Shown here: one piece after another, positions 45,279 through 54,519 of the stretch
How positions within the stretch are numbered: position 1 is the first letter of the stretch
How the letters are laid out: each line of letters begins with the position of its first letter
From: Kineosporia rhizophila
GTDB taxonomy: Bacteria; Actinomycetota; Actinomycetes; Actinomycetales; Kineosporiaceae
Assembly (NCBI RefSeq): GCF_021277265.1
Contig: NZ_JAJSOH010000004.1
Coordinates: forward strand, 1-64,000
Length of the DNA: 64,000 nucleotides
Direction of reading: 5' to 3'
Notes under the pieces: generated by a model
The model's input: only the letters and a program-made list of their open reading frames with translations
What the model was told of the DNA's origin: nothing
Database searches by the model: none
Position numbers and translations under genes: made by a program

Positions 45279-46484
45279 TCAAGCCGGCAGGCGGACCCGC
45301 CGATCGGCCGGGGTTGAGGTCTGACCACCGACCACCGGCCAGGACAGCCCGGTCAGCACCTCGAGTACGGCCTGGCTCACCCCGCTGCCCGGCACCACCT
45401 GCGAACCGGCTGACCAGGGGCCGGCCGAAGCGGCGGGCGGATCGCCCACCACCACGCAGGCCGTGGCCACCGACGAGGCCAGGTGCATCTCGTCCCCGGC
45501 TCCGCCGAGGAACAGGTCACTGTCGGCCAGAAGCGCCAGGAGGGTTCGAGGGTGAGCCCGGCCGATCGCGCTCACCAACGGAATCGAGGGGTCGAGCGTC
45601 CTCAAAAAATCCTCGGGCGAACTGGTTTCGCCGATCAGTGCCAACCGCACCGGAACCCGGGCGTGAACCGCGTTGACGACGGCCGCGCAGGACTGCGGGG
45701 GCCAGTCGCGCGCGGTCAGATTCACGGCGATCAGTGGGCCCGGCGACGGGGCCAGGGGGGAGAGCAGGCTGCGCGCCGCGGCCCGGTCGGCCGGACCGAT
45801 CAGGGCCAGACCAGGAGCGTCGTAGGTGTCGGGGGTGATGGTGATCCCCAGCGCCGAGGCCAGCCGCTCACTGTGCCGCAGCGCATGGGTCTGCGGGTCG
45901 CCCGGGCTGACCGGATCGGTGAGCAGGCCCCGCTCGTCCCCGGAAAAACAGTCGGCGGGATCGAAACCGACCACGCGAAGTGCGGCGGTGCAGGCCACAT
46001 ATCGGGTGCCGAACGGCTCGGCGTCGGGCTGGGGAAGGATCGCCAGATCGAAGCGCCCGTGCAACGGACGGCTGTGGTGCAGTAGGCGGCGGCCCAGGCG
46101 CCAGCAGCGCACTTGGCCGGAAAGCGATCCGGACCAGGTGCTTTCCAGGTCGGGCCAGGCGATCACCTCGTCGACGAGGGCACCGCCGCGCATCATCTCA
46201 CCGCGGGAGCCCCGGGTCAGCAACGTGATCCGAGCCAGGGGCCAGGCCGAGCGCAGAGAGGTCAGGAGCGGCAGGGTCATGGCCAGGTCGCCGACCTCGT
46301 CGGTCCGGATCACCAGCACCGACCGGGGCGACGCCTCGACCGCACCGGTCTCGACCACCGGCGAGAAGCGCTCGATCAGCCGGCGGAAGTTCCCCGGCGA
46401 CACCCGGCACCGAGGCCGCCGAACCTTGGTCTGGACAGTCTCCACGGTCGACTCCTCGGCGGCCGGGGCCGCCGCCTTGATCAC
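45279..46484 (-). CDS. Glycosyltransferase family 9 (heptosyltransferase-like)
   Basis: 401 aa. After about 45 variable residues the GT9 start [28 protein letters not shown] is clear; the second Rossmann domain includes [23 protein letters not shown] and the nucleotide-sugar region [21 protein letters not shown], where GT9 enzymes usually have G-x-D-S/T-G-x-x-H. The GTG start overlaps the gmd stop by 4 nt, linking it to GDP-sugar supply. A surface-glycan role is likely. Confidence 0.8.
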   Translation of the reverse strand: MIKAAAPAAEESTVETVQTKVRRPRCRVSPGNFRRLIERFSPVVETGAVEASPRSVLVIRTDEVGDLAMTLPLLTSLRSAWPLARITLLTRGSRGEMMRGGALVDEVIAWPDLESTWSGSLSGQVRCWRLGRRLLHHSRPLHGRFDLAILPQPDAEPFGTRYVACTAALRVVGFDPADCFSGDERGLLTDPVSPGDPQTHALRHSERLASALGITITPDTYDAPGLALIGPADRAAARSLLSPLAPSPGPLIAVNLTARDWPPQSCAAVVNAVHARVPVRLALIGETSSPEDFLRTLDPSIPLVSAIGRAHPRTLLALLADSDLFLGGAGDEMHLASSVATACVVVGDPPAASAGPWSAGSQVVPGSGVSQAVLEVLTGLSWPVVGGQTSTPADRRVRLPA

Positions 46485-47491
46485 AGCTGGGCGGGCAGTT
46501 CGGTCCGTAGGTCGATGGTCGCGCGGTCGGCGTCCACCATCAGCCGGGCCAGCTCCGGGGTGAGCACCTTCGGCGTCCAGCCCAGGATGTCCCGGGCCTT
46601 CGAGGCGTCGCCGATCAGCGAGTCCACCTCGGTCGGGCGCAGGTAGCGCTCGTCGAACCGGACGTACTTCTCCCAGTCCAGGCCGACGTGCTCGAACGAG
46701 AACTGCAGGAAGTCCCGCACGGTGTAGGCGGTTCCGGTGGCCACCACGTAGTCGCTGGGCTCCTCGGCCTGCAGCATCAGCCACATCGCCTCGACGTAGT
46801 CCTTGGCGTAGCCCCAGTCGCGCACCGCGTCCAGGTTGCCCATGTACAGGTAGTCCTGCTTGCCGGCGACGATGTTGGAGACCGCCATCGAGATCTTGCG
46901 GGTCACGAACGTCTCGCCCCGGCGCGGGCTCTCGTGGTTGAACAGGATGCCGTTGGTGGCGAACATCCCGTAGGCCTCGCGGTAGTTGCGGGTCATCCAG
47001 TACGCGTACACCTTGGCCGCGCCGTAGGGGCTGCGCGGCCAGAACGGGGTGTTCTCGTTCTGCGGCGGCGGGGTCGCCCCGAACATCTCCGAGCTGCTGG
47101 CCTGGTAGTAGCGGCACTCCAGGCCGATCATCCGGATCGCCTCGAGCAGCCGGGTGGAGCCCACCCCGGTGCTCAGCCCGGTGAACTCCGGCTCGTCGAA
47201 CGAGACCCGCACGTGCGACTGCGCGGCCAGGTTGTAGACCTCGTTGGGCTGCACCTTCTCCAGCAGCGTGACCAGCCGCGAGCCGTCGGTCAGGTCGCCG
47301 TAGTGCAGGAACAGCCGGGCCCGCGGGTCGTGCGGGTCGACGTAGAGGTGGTCGATCCGCGAGGTGTTGAACTGCGAGGAGCGGCGCACGATGCCGTGCA
47401 CCTCGTAGCCCTTCTCCAGCAGCAGTTCGGCCAGGTACGAACCGTCCTGACCGGTGATCCCGGTGATCAGGGCCTTCTTCGAAGTCTGCAA
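46481..47491 (-). CDS. gmd: GDP-mannose 4,6-dehydratase
   Basis: 336 aa. NAD(P) motif [40 protein letters not shown], the catalytic YGAAK and the [16 protein letters not shown] block are all diagnostic for Gmd. It converts GDP-mannose to GDP-4-keto-6-deoxymannose. TTG start 47491 with GAGGAG about 8 nt upstream. It is divergent from fcl, which performs the next step, and coupled to a GT9 gene. Confidence 0.95.
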   Translation of the reverse strand: MQTSKKALITGITGQDGSYLAELLLEKGYEVHGIVRRSSQFNTSRIDHLYVDPHDPRARLFLHYGDLTDGSRLVTLLEKVQPNEVYNLAAQSHVRVSFDEPEFTGLSTGVGSTRLLEAIRMIGLECRYYQASSSEMFGATPPPQNENTPFWPRSPYGAAKVYAYWMTRNYREAYGMFATNGILFNHESPRRGETFVTRKISMAVSNIVAGKQDYLYMGNLDAVRDWGYAKDYVEAMWLMLQAEEPSDYVVATGTAYTVRDFLQFSFEHVGLDWEKYVRFDERYLRPTEVDSLIGDASKARDILGWTPKVLTPELARLMVDADRATIDLRTELPAQL

Positions 47492-47735
47492 AATGCCGCT
47501 CCTCGCCAGGATGGACGGGGGTGCCCACCGCCCGCGTCACTGATGGCGATGAGCTGATTCCGTTGGGTAGCCGATTCTGTCCGTACCGTAGCGTGATGGG
47601 ACGATCACGGAGAGCGGTTACTGCAGGGTATGGCCAACCTCCGGCGTTTGCCCGATGCGCCGTGTGCTGGTCGTCAGAACTGATGGTCACCGAATGAGCA
47701 CTCATAGTTCCCTTGCTCGGGTACCGTTCGGGGTC

Positions 47736-48779
47736 ATGACCACCCTTCCGTCCTCCCTCTCCTCGGCGGACCTCTCGGTCGAGCGCACCCCTACGTCGAG
47801 CGGGCCCCTGCTGACTCCGGACATGAAGGTCTACGTGGCCGGTCACCGGGGCCTGGCCGGGTCGGCCGTCTGGCGCGCGCTGGCCGCCCGCGGGTTCGGC
47901 GACCTCCTCGGGGCCACCTCGGCCGAGGTGGACCTGCGCGACCGGGCCGCGACGACGGAGTTCGTCCTGGACAACCGGCCCGACGTGATGGTGGTGGCCG
48001 CCGCCCGGGTGGGCGGGATCCTGGCCAACGACACCTACCCGGCCGAGTTCCTGTCCGACAACCTGCGGATCCAGGTCAATCTGATGGACGCCGCCCACCA
48101 GGCCGGGGTGCAGCGCCTGCTCTTCCTCGGCTCCTCCTGCATCTACCCGAAGTTCGCCGAGCAGCCGATCAAGGAGTCCGCGCTGCTCACCGGCGCGCTG
48201 GAGCCCACCAACGACGCCTACGCGATCGCCAAGATCGCCGGGATCATGCAGGTCCAGGCGATCCGCAAGCAGTACGGCCTGCCCTACGTCAGCGCCATGC
48301 CGACCAACCTGTACGGGCCCGGCGACAACTTCGACGCCACCAACTCGCACGTCCTGCCGGCCCTGATCCGCCGTTTCCACGAGGCGAAGCAGACCGGGGC
48401 CGAGGAGGTCAGGATCTGGGGCTCGGGCACTCCGCGGCGCGAGTTCCTGCACGTCGACGACCTGGCCTCGGCGCTGGTCTTCCTTCTGGAGCACTACGAC
48501 TCGCCGGAGACGATCAACGTCGGCACCGGCGTGGACGTCACCATCCGGGAACTCGCCGAGACGATTGCGGACGTCGTCGGCTGGGGGGGGCGGTTGTCCT
48601 TCGACACCTCCAAGCCGGACGGCACACCGCGCAAGCTGCTGGACGTGTCCCGCCTGCGAGGGCTCGGCTGGGCCCCCACGGTGTCGCTGCGCGAAGGGGT
48701 GGAGAGCACCTACCGCTGGTTCACCGACAACCTGGACAACATCCGGATCGAAGACGGTCTGGTCGGCCTGGGTAGGTGA
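47736..48779 (+). CDS. fcl: GDP-L-fucose synthase
   Basis: 347 aa. [35 protein letters not shown], the catalytic Ser (SSCIYP) and Tyr-x3-Lys (YAIAK) define the GDP-4-keto-6-deoxy-mannose epimerase/reductase. With Gmd it completes GDP-L-fucose synthesis. ATG 47736 gives a 29-residue leader before the fold; ATG 47823 is a shorter alternative. Confidence 0.95.
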   Translation: MTTLPSSLSSADLSVERTPTSSGPLLTPDMKVYVAGHRGLAGSAVWRALAARGFGDLLGATSAEVDLRDRAATTEFVLDNRPDVMVVAAARVGGILANDTYPAEFLSDNLRIQVNLMDAAHQAGVQRLLFLGSSCIYPKFAEQPIKESALLTGALEPTNDAYAIAKIAGIMQVQAIRKQYGLPYVSAMPTNLYGPGDNFDATNSHVLPALIRRFHEAKQTGAEEVRIWGSGTPRREFLHVDDLASALVFLLEHYDSPETINVGTGVDVTIRELAETIADVVGWGGRLSFDTSKPDGTPRKLLDVSRLRGLGWAPTVSLREGVESTYRWFTDNLDNIRIEDGLVGLGR

Positions 48780-48812
48780 AAACGGCTTGACCCCTGGGGA
48801 ACCATCGATCTC

Positions 48813-49538
48813 ATGGAGACTTCAGAACTCAGGCGTCACCTCGGGATCGAGTACTCGCGTCTTCGGTCGGTGCTGCCGGCCGACTCGTCGCTGACCGGGA
48901 TCCGGGTGCCGTCGTGCCCGGACTGGTCGCTGGACGACCTGGTGCAGCACGTCGGCGAGGTCTACTGGCACAAGGTGGACTGCATCCGGCTCAACGCCCG
49001 GCCCACCGAGGAGCCGGACCTGACCGGGCTGAGCAGCCTGCAGGTGCTGGAGCAGGGCTGGGCCCGGCTGAACGAGACCTTCGACGAGTACCCGCCCGAC
49101 GCCCCGGCCTGGACCTGGTTCGAGCCGGACCAGAGCGTGGCCTTCTGGATCCGGCGGATGGCCCACGAGACGGCGGTGCACCGGTTCGACGCCGAACTGG
49201 CCGTGGGCACCCCCACCGAGATCGAGGCCGGCCTGGCCGAGGACGGCATCGACGAGGTGCTGGTGGCCATGCTGGTCAGCGACATCGAACCGGGCGACTA
49301 CCCGGCCGGACGGCCGGACCTCGAGGTGCGCACCCCGTCCCGTTCGTGGTTCGTGCACTTCGAGCCGGGTGGGCTCGAGGTCTCGGCCGACGGGCGGGCG
49401 GGCACCACGATCCGCGGCGGGGCCTCGGACCTGGAACTGTGGCTGTACAACCGGATCGCTGGTGAGAAGCTCAGCTACACCGGCGATCTGACCGGGATGG
49501 GTCTTCTGCGGGACCTGATGCTCAAGGCTACGCAGTAG
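48813..49538 (+). CDS. Maleylpyruvate-isomerase-family (DinB-like) protein
   Basis: 241 aa. The metal site of mycothiol-dependent maleylpyruvate isomerases is present: His46 (DDLVQHVGEV), then His118-Glu119-x3-His123 (AHETAVHRFDAE). The C-terminal MDMPI-C-like domain follows. Actinomycetes carry many paralogues whose thiol substrates are unknown. It overlaps the convergent cbiO gene by 11 nt. Confidence 0.85.
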   Translation: METSELRRHLGIEYSRLRSVLPADSSLTGIRVPSCPDWSLDDLVQHVGEVYWHKVDCIRLNARPTEEPDLTGLSSLQVLEQGWARLNETFDEYPPDAPAWTWFEPDQSVAFWIRRMAHETAVHRFDAELAVGTPTEIEAGLAEDGIDEVLVAMLVSDIEPGDYPAGRPDLEVRTPSRSWFVHFEPGGLEVSADGRAGTTIRGGASDLELWLYNRIAGEKLSYTGDLTGMGLLRDLMLKATQ

Positions 49539-50268
49539 CCGGTACGGCGAAACCGTAGGGCAGTTCCAGCCGGTAGCGGGCCAGCAGTTCCGGGTCGCCC
49601 AGCAGTTCGGCGGTCGGGGCGTCGGCCTGGATCCGCCGGTCGGCCAGGATCACCGACCGCGGGCACAGCTGCAGGGCGTACGGCAGGTCGTGGGTGATCA
49701 TCAGCACCGTGACGTCGAGCCCGAGCAGGATCTCGGCCAGTTCCCGGCGGGCGGCCGGGTCGAGGTTGCTCGAGGGCTCGTCCAGCACCAGCACGTCGGC
49801 GTCCATGGCCAGCACGGTGGCCACGGCGGCCCGGCGGCGCTGCCCGAACGAGAGGTGGTGCGGCGGCCGGTCGGCCAGATCGGTCAGGCCCACCTTCTCC
49901 AGCGCCGACTCCACCCGGGCGGCTGTCTCGGCCGCGCTCAGGCCGAGATTACGCGGCCCGAAAGCGATGTCCTCGCGCACCGTGGGCATGAACAGCTGGT
50001 CGTCCGGGTCCTGGAAGACCAGACCCACCCGCCGCCGGATCTGCTGCAGGTTCTCCTTGACCACCGGCACCCCGTCGATCCGCACCGAGCCGTCGGTGGG
50101 CCGGAGGATGCCGTTCAGGTGCAGAGCCAGGGTGGTCTTGCCGGCGCCGTTCGGGCCGAGCACGGCCAGTCGCTCGCCGCGCTGAACGGTCAGATCCACC
50201 CCGTCCAGGGCGGCGTGACCGTCCGGATAGCTGAACCGCAGCCCTTCGACCGCCACTGCCGGGTTCAT
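49528..50268 (-). CDS. cbiO: ECF transition-metal transporter ATPase
   Basis: 246 aa. Walker A GPNGAGKT (38-45), Q-loop FQDPDDQLF typical of ECF ATPases, signature LSFGQRRR, Walker B VLVLDEPSSNLD and switch His in THD. It energises the CbiM/CbiQ complex. ATG 50268 follows AGGAGGAG and overlaps the cbiQ stop (ATGA). Cobalt or nickel could be the substrate; see the upstream box. Confidence 0.9.
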   Translation of the reverse strand: MNPAVAVEGLRFSYPDGHAALDGVDLTVQRGERLAVLGPNGAGKTTLALHLNGILRPTDGSVRIDGVPVVKENLQQIRRRVGLVFQDPDDQLFMPTVREDIAFGPRNLGLSAAETAARVESALEKVGLTDLADRPPHHLSFGQRRRAAVATVLAMDADVLVLDEPSSNLDPAARRELAEILLGLDVTVLMITHDLPYALQLCPRSVILADRRIQADAPTAELLGDPELLARYRLELPYGFAVPATA

Positions 50269-51041
50269 CGCGCTCCTCCTGTCAGCACCGCGACGGCGGT
50301 GACCACGGTGAAGAGCAACGGCAGGCTCAGACCGGTTGCCCAGACCACGGAAGATGCGCCCGGGCCGTCCGTTCCCGGCATCCTTCCGTCGTACCCACGC
50401 GAGAGCATGGCCAGGTGCACCCGCTCGCCCCGTTCGAAGCACCGCACGAACAACGCCCCCGCACTACGTCCCAGAACCGGCCACTGGCGGATGTCCCGGG
50501 CCACGAAACCCCTTGACTCCCGGGCGATCCGCATCCGCCGCAGCTCGTCCGCCACCACATCGGCGTAGCGGATCATGAAGCTCATGATCTGCACGATCAG
50601 CGTGGGCATGCGCAGACGTTCCAGACCGGTCAGGATCTCCCGCAGACCGGTGGTGGCGGCCAGCAGCACCGAGACGGCCAGGCCCAGCGTGGCCGTGGCC
50701 ACGAGTTCCCAGGCGCTCCAGAGCCCTTCGACGCTCATCGGTACTCCGAGCACCTCAGTACGTTCGCCCGCTGCGACGAAGGGCAGGAGCAGGGCGAAGA
50801 CCACGAACGGGAGCTCGATCAGCAGGCGCCGGGCGATCAGGCCGGGTGGGATCCGGGCGACGGCCGCCAGCAGCGCGATCACCCCGGCGAAGACGCCGAA
50901 GGCCCAGAACTGCGAACCGGGCGCGGCAACGATCGCCAGCACCGAGAACAGGGCGGCGACGAGCTTCACGTGGGCTGGCAGGCTATGCAGCACCGAGGCG
51001 CCCGGAACCAGCAGGCCCTGGTGCGCGTGACCGCCACTCAT
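50265..51041 (-). CDS. cbiQ: ECF transporter T component
   Basis: 258 aa with about five membrane segments. The coupling-helix motifs of T components are visible: MRIARESRGFVARDI and LFVRCFERGERVHLAMLSRGYDG (the A-R-x and S-R-G boxes). ATGA overlaps on both sides, with the PDGLE gene upstream and cbiO downstream. Confidence 0.9.
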   Translation of the reverse strand: MSGGHAHQGLLVPGASVLHSLPAHVKLVAALFSVLAIVAAPGSQFWAFGVFAGVIALLAAVARIPPGLIARRLLIELPFVVFALLLPFVAAGERTEVLGVPMSVEGLWSAWELVATATLGLAVSVLLAATTGLREILTGLERLRMPTLIVQIMSFMIRYADVVADELRRMRIARESRGFVARDIRQWPVLGRSAGALFVRCFERGERVHLAMLSRGYDGRMPGTDGPGASSVVWATGLSLPLLFTVVTAVAVLTGGAR

Positions 51042-51340
51042 TCGCCGGAGCTCTTGCTCCGGCGCACCACGAAGACCAGGGCGGAGGCAGCCAGGAACGT
51101 CACCCCGACGCCGATCACCCCGGCCAGCCCGCCGGAGAGCCGGGCATCGTCCACACCGCTCACCCCGTAGTCGGCCAGGGGTGAACCGCTCAGGTCGTGC
51201 TCCTTGGCCTGGGCCGAGATGCCGTTGTCCTCGCTGACTTTCTCCAGGCCGTCGGGTGAGCTGCTGGCGTAGTAACTGACCATGCCGGCGAAGAGCAGGC
51301 TGACCAGGAGCAGACCGACCAGCAGGTTTCGGGTACGCAT
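51038..51340 (-). CDS. PDGLE-domain accessory component (CbiN/NikN-like)
   Basis: 100 aa. N-terminal membrane helix, the extracytoplasmic PDGLEKVSED motif and a C-terminal helix. PDGLE proteins take the CbiN/NikN place next to CbiM in metal ECF importers. It lies 4 nt after cbiM and overlaps cbiQ by 4 nt. Confidence 0.85.
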   Translation of the reverse strand: MRTRNLLVGLLLVSLLFAGMVSYYASSSPDGLEKVSEDNGISAQAKEHDLSGSPLADYGVSGVDDARLSGGLAGVIGVGVTFLAASALVFVVRRSKSSGE

Positions 51341-51344
51341 CAGA

Positions 51345-52013
51345 TCAGGCCTTCCAGCTGGCGGAGACCGGGCCCCAGGCGGCGGGCCTGCCGAGATGGA
51401 CCAGATCGGGTCGGGTACTGGCGATCGCCCCGACCGTCAGCGCGGTGATCAGGCCCTCACCGATCCCGATCAGGGCGTGCACACCGACCATCGCCCCGGT
51501 GACCCGGGCGAGGTCGACGTCGGTGGTGCCGCCCAGGGCGTAGAACAGGACGAAGACCAGGCTCGCCCCCACCACCGAGACCCCGGCGGCCAGACCGGCC
51601 GCGAGGGCCGTGCCCAGCCGGGCCTTGAGCAGCAGCCGGGCCAGCGGGTAGCCGATCAGCACGGTGGCCAGCGCCATGGTGGAGATGTTGACCCCGAGCG
51701 CGGTCAGGCCTCCGTCGGCGAAAAGCACCGCCTGGACCAGCAGGACCACGGAGACACATAAGGCTCCGGTGAAGGGCCCGACGAGCACCGCGGCCAGGGT
51801 GCCGCCGAGCAGGTGACCGCTGGTTCCGCCGGCCACCGGGAAGTTCAGCATCTGCACGGCGAACACGTAGACCGCGACCAGGCCGGCCAGCGGCGCCGTG
51901 CGGTCGTCGAGCTCACGGCGGGCGCCCCGCAGGCAGAGCGCGACCCCGCCGACCGCGACCACCCCGGCCGCGATCGAGACGGGGACGTCGATGAATCCGT
52001 CCGGTGCATGCAT
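51345..52013 (-). CDS. cbiM: ECF transporter metal-binding S component
   Basis: 222 aa. The N terminus MHAPDGF carries the His2 that co-ordinates the metal in CbiM/NikM. Conserved membrane segments include MLNFPVAGGTSGHLLGGTLAA and the GVHALIGIGEGLITAL stretch. It binds Co2+ or Ni2+ for import. First gene of the metal operon; a Nur-box-like site lies 59 nt upstream. Confidence 0.9.
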   Translation of the reverse strand: MHAPDGFIDVPVSIAAGVVAVGGVALCLRGARRELDDRTAPLAGLVAVYVFAVQMLNFPVAGGTSGHLLGGTLAAVLVGPFTGALCVSVVLLVQAVLFADGGLTALGVNISTMALATVLIGYPLARLLLKARLGTALAAGLAAGVSVVGASLVFVLFYALGGTTDVDLARVTGAMVGVHALIGIGEGLITALTVGAIASTRPDLVHLGRPAAWGPVSASWKA

Positions 52014-52071
52014 GGCGGTGATCCTGACCCTTCAGGGACGGATGGTGTCTGGCCAGCACAGATTGGCTCAG

Positions 52072-52088
52072 TTGCACATGCTTTGCAA
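52072..52088. promoter_or_regulatory. Nur (nickel regulator) box-like site
   Basis: TTGCAC-N5-TTGCAA, one base away from the Streptomyces Nur consensus TTGCAA-N5-TTGCAA, between the cebR-like gene and cbiM. Nur is a Fur-family nickel-dependent repressor of nickel import genes. This points to nickel control of the ECF importer. Confidence 0.6.
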
Positions 52089-52114
52089 TAACTCCGGCCG
52101 AACCAGTTTCGGTA

Positions 52115-53122
52115 CTAGCCGGAGTGCCGGACCACCAGATGCGTCGGCAGCACCACGTCGGACACCGGCTCGCCCGGGTTCTCGATCATCCGGGACAGCG
52201 TCTGCACCATCCGGGCCCCCATGTCCTCCACCGGCTGGTGCACGGTGGTCAGGCTCGGACTGGTGTAGAGGCTGGTGGGGGAGTCGTCGAAGCCGACCAC
52301 GGCCACGTCCTCGGGCACCCTCCGCCCGGCCGCCGCGAGTTCGGCCAGGGCCCCGATCGCCATCTGGTCGGAGGCGCAGAAGATGGCATCCAGACCGGGA
52401 GCCCGCTCGAGAAGCCTGCGTGCCCCCACTCGTCCACTGTTCTCACTGAAGTCGCCGTGCTCGATGAGCTCGGGAAGGCCGTGCCGGGCCAGCGCCGAGG
52501 TGTACCCCTCGAGCCGCAACTGCCCGGCGGTCATGTCCAGGGGACCGGTGATCGTGGCGACGCACCGACGGCCTCCGGCGATCAGGTGCTCCACCGCGGC
52601 CGCCGCACCACCTGCGTTGTCCATGTCCACGAAGGGCAGCGTGACGTTCCGGTTCGGCCGGCCGCCGAGCACCGCGGGCACCCCGCGGGCGGCGAGCTGG
52701 TCGGGCAGCGGGTCGTCGCCGTGGATCGAGAGCAGCAGCACGCCGTCGACGTGCTGCCGGCTCAGGTAGTCGTTCAGCCGGCCCCGGTCGGATTCGTGGG
52801 CGATGGCCAGCAGCAGCTGCCGTGACGTACCGGCCAGCGCATTGCTCACCCCCCGCACCACCTGGGCGAAGAACGGCTCCCCGAACAGCCGGTCCTCCGA
52901 CTCCGAGACCACCAGGGCCACCACGTCGGTGAGCTGGGTGACCAGTGACCGGGCGGCCCGGTTGGGCACGTAGCCCAGATCGTCGACCGCGCGCAGCACG
53001 GCGTTCCGGGCCGTCTCGCTGACCTGCAGCGAGCCGTTGATCACCCGGGACGCCGTGCCCCGCCCGACCCCGGCCCGCTCCGCCACTTCTTCCAGCGTCG
53101 GGGGCCGGTTGCGCCTGTTCAT
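52115..53122 (-). CDS. cebR: LacI-family repressor of the cellobiose locus
   Basis: 335 aa. N-terminal LacI HTH (PTLEEVAERAGVGRGTASRVINGSLQVSETARNAVLRAVDDLGYVPNRAARSL), then a periplasmic-binding-protein-like sugar domain. It is the last gene of bglC/cebGFE. Two copies of the 14-bp CebR operator known from Streptomyces stand before cebE, so the CebR assignment is well supported by context. Cellobiose is the expected inducer. Confidence 0.85.
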   Translation of the reverse strand: MNRRNRPPTLEEVAERAGVGRGTASRVINGSLQVSETARNAVLRAVDDLGYVPNRAARSLVTQLTDVVALVVSESEDRLFGEPFFAQVVRGVSNALAGTSRQLLLAIAHESDRGRLNDYLSRQHVDGVLLLSIHGDDPLPDQLAARGVPAVLGGRPNRNVTLPFVDMDNAGGAAAAVEHLIAGGRRCVATITGPLDMTAGQLRLEGYTSALARHGLPELIEHGDFSENSGRVGARRLLERAPGLDAIFCASDQMAIGALAELAAAGRRVPEDVAVVGFDDSPTSLYTSPSLTTVHQPVEDMGARMVQTLSRMIENPGEPVSDVVLPTHLVVRHSG

Positions 53123-53130
53123 TCAGCCGA

Positions 53131-54519
53131 TTATGACTGCTCGTCGAGCGAGCGGGTGGCTATGACTTTCGAGTACCAGAGCGCCGAGTCCTTCGGCGTG
53201 CGCACCTGGGTCCCGTAGTTCACGTGCACCGCGCCGAACCGCTTGGCGTAGCCCTCGGCCCACTCGTAGTTGTCGAAGACCGACCAGAGGAAGTAGCCCT
53301 GCAGCGGCACCCCGTCGTCGATCGCCCGCTCGCAGGCGGCCAGGTGGTCACGCACGTAGGCGATCCGCCGCTCGTCGTGCACCCCGCCGTCCTCGGCGAC
53401 CTCGTCGTCGAACGCCGCACCGTTCTCGGTGATCACCAGCGGCACCGCGGGGTACTCCCGCTTCAGCCGGGTGAGCACGTCGTGCAGACCGTCCGGGTCG
53501 ATCTCCCAGCCGATGTCGGTCAGCGGCTTGCCGTGCCGGACCTCGCGGCAGTGCGCCGCGCCCGGGTAGGGCGAGTCGAGCTGACCGGTGCGCTCGCCGA
53601 CCAGGTCGGGGTGCTCCGGGTCACCGGTGATCAGGTACTTGGTGTAGTAGTTCACCCCGAGCAGGTCGATCGGCGCGCTGATCAGTTCCAGGTCGCCGTC
53701 GCGGACCTCGCCCATCCCGCCGAACTCGGCCAGGTCGTGCAGCATGTCCTGCGGGTAGCGGCCCTTCAGCACCGGGTCGAGGAACAGCCGGTTCTGGAAG
53801 CCGTCCACCCGGCGGGCGGCGTCGGTGTCCAGGGCCGAGTCCGAGGCGGCCTCGACCGAGTACAGGTTGAGCGTGATCCCGGCCTGCTCCACGTTCTGGT
53901 CCCGCAGCGCCTGCAGCGCCAGGCCGTGGCCCAGCAGCAGGTGGTGCACCGAGCTCAGGGCGGCCCGCGGGTCGCGGATGCCGGGGGCGTGCCGGCCCGC
54001 GGCGTAGCCGACGAAGGCCGACACGAACGGCTCGTTCAGGGTGATCCAGTGCTTCACCCGGTCACCCAGGTGCTCGTGGACGATCGCGGAGAACTCGGCG
54101 AACCGGTACGCGGTGTCACGGTTCGGCCAGCCGCCCGCGTCCTGCAGCGCCTGCGGCAGGTCCCAGTGGTACAGCGTGATCCACGGGTCGATGCCGGCGT
54201 TCAGCAGCTCGTCGGTCAGCCGGGAGTAGAAGTCCAGGCCGGCCTCCAGGGCCGGGCCCCGCCCGTCCGGCTGGATCCGCGGCCACGACACCGAGTAGCG
54301 GTAGGCCTGCAGGCCCAGGTCCGACATGATCGCCACGTCGTCCTTGTACCGGTGGTAGTGGTCGATCGCGACGTCGCCGGTGTCTCCGTTGACCACTCTC
54401 CCCGGGGTGTGCGAGAAGACGTCCCAGATCGACTTGCCGCGCCCGTCCTCGTCGGCGGCCCCCTCGATCTGGTACGCGGCCGTGGCCCCGCCGAAGACGA
54501 AATCGTCCGAGAAACTCAT
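53131..54519 (-). CDS. bglC: GH1 beta-glucosidase
   Basis: 462 aa, the normal length of family GH1. Acid/base Glu163 in TLNEP and nucleophile Glu365 in ITENG are present, with the usual YQIEGA and YFLWSVFDNYEWAEGY segments. There is no signal peptide, so it cleaves imported cellobiose or cello-oligosaccharides in the cytoplasm. Start ATG overlaps the CebG stop (ATGA). It corresponds to Streptomyces BglC by gene order. Confidence 0.9.
   Translation of the reverse strand: MSFSDDFVFGGATAAYQIEGAADEDGRGKSIWDVFSHTPGRVVNGDTGDVAIDHYHRYKDDVAIMSDLGLQAYRYSVSWPRIQPDGRGPALEAGLDFYSRLTDELLNAGIDPWITLYHWDLPQALQDAGGWPNRDTAYRFAEFSAIVHEHLGDRVKHWITLNEPFVSAFVGYAAGRHAPGIRDPRAALSSVHHLLLGHGLALQALRDQNVEQAGITLNLYSVEAASDSALDTDAARRVDGFQNRLFLDPVLKGRYPQDMLHDLAEFGGMGEVRDGDLELISAPIDLLGVNYYTKYLITGDPEHPDLVGERTGQLDSPYPGAAHCREVRHGKPLTDIGWEIDPDGLHDVLTRLKREYPAVPLVITENGAAFDDEVAEDGGVHDERRIAYVRDHLAACERAIDDGVPLQGYFLWSVFDNYEWAEGYAKRFGAVHVNYGTQVRTPKDSALWYSKVIATRSLDEQS

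Noticed and set aside
52014..52114. Cobalamin riboswitch before cbiM
   Set aside because: The gap is only 101 bp, and I could not find a B12-box-like conserved element; a Nur-like box explains it better.
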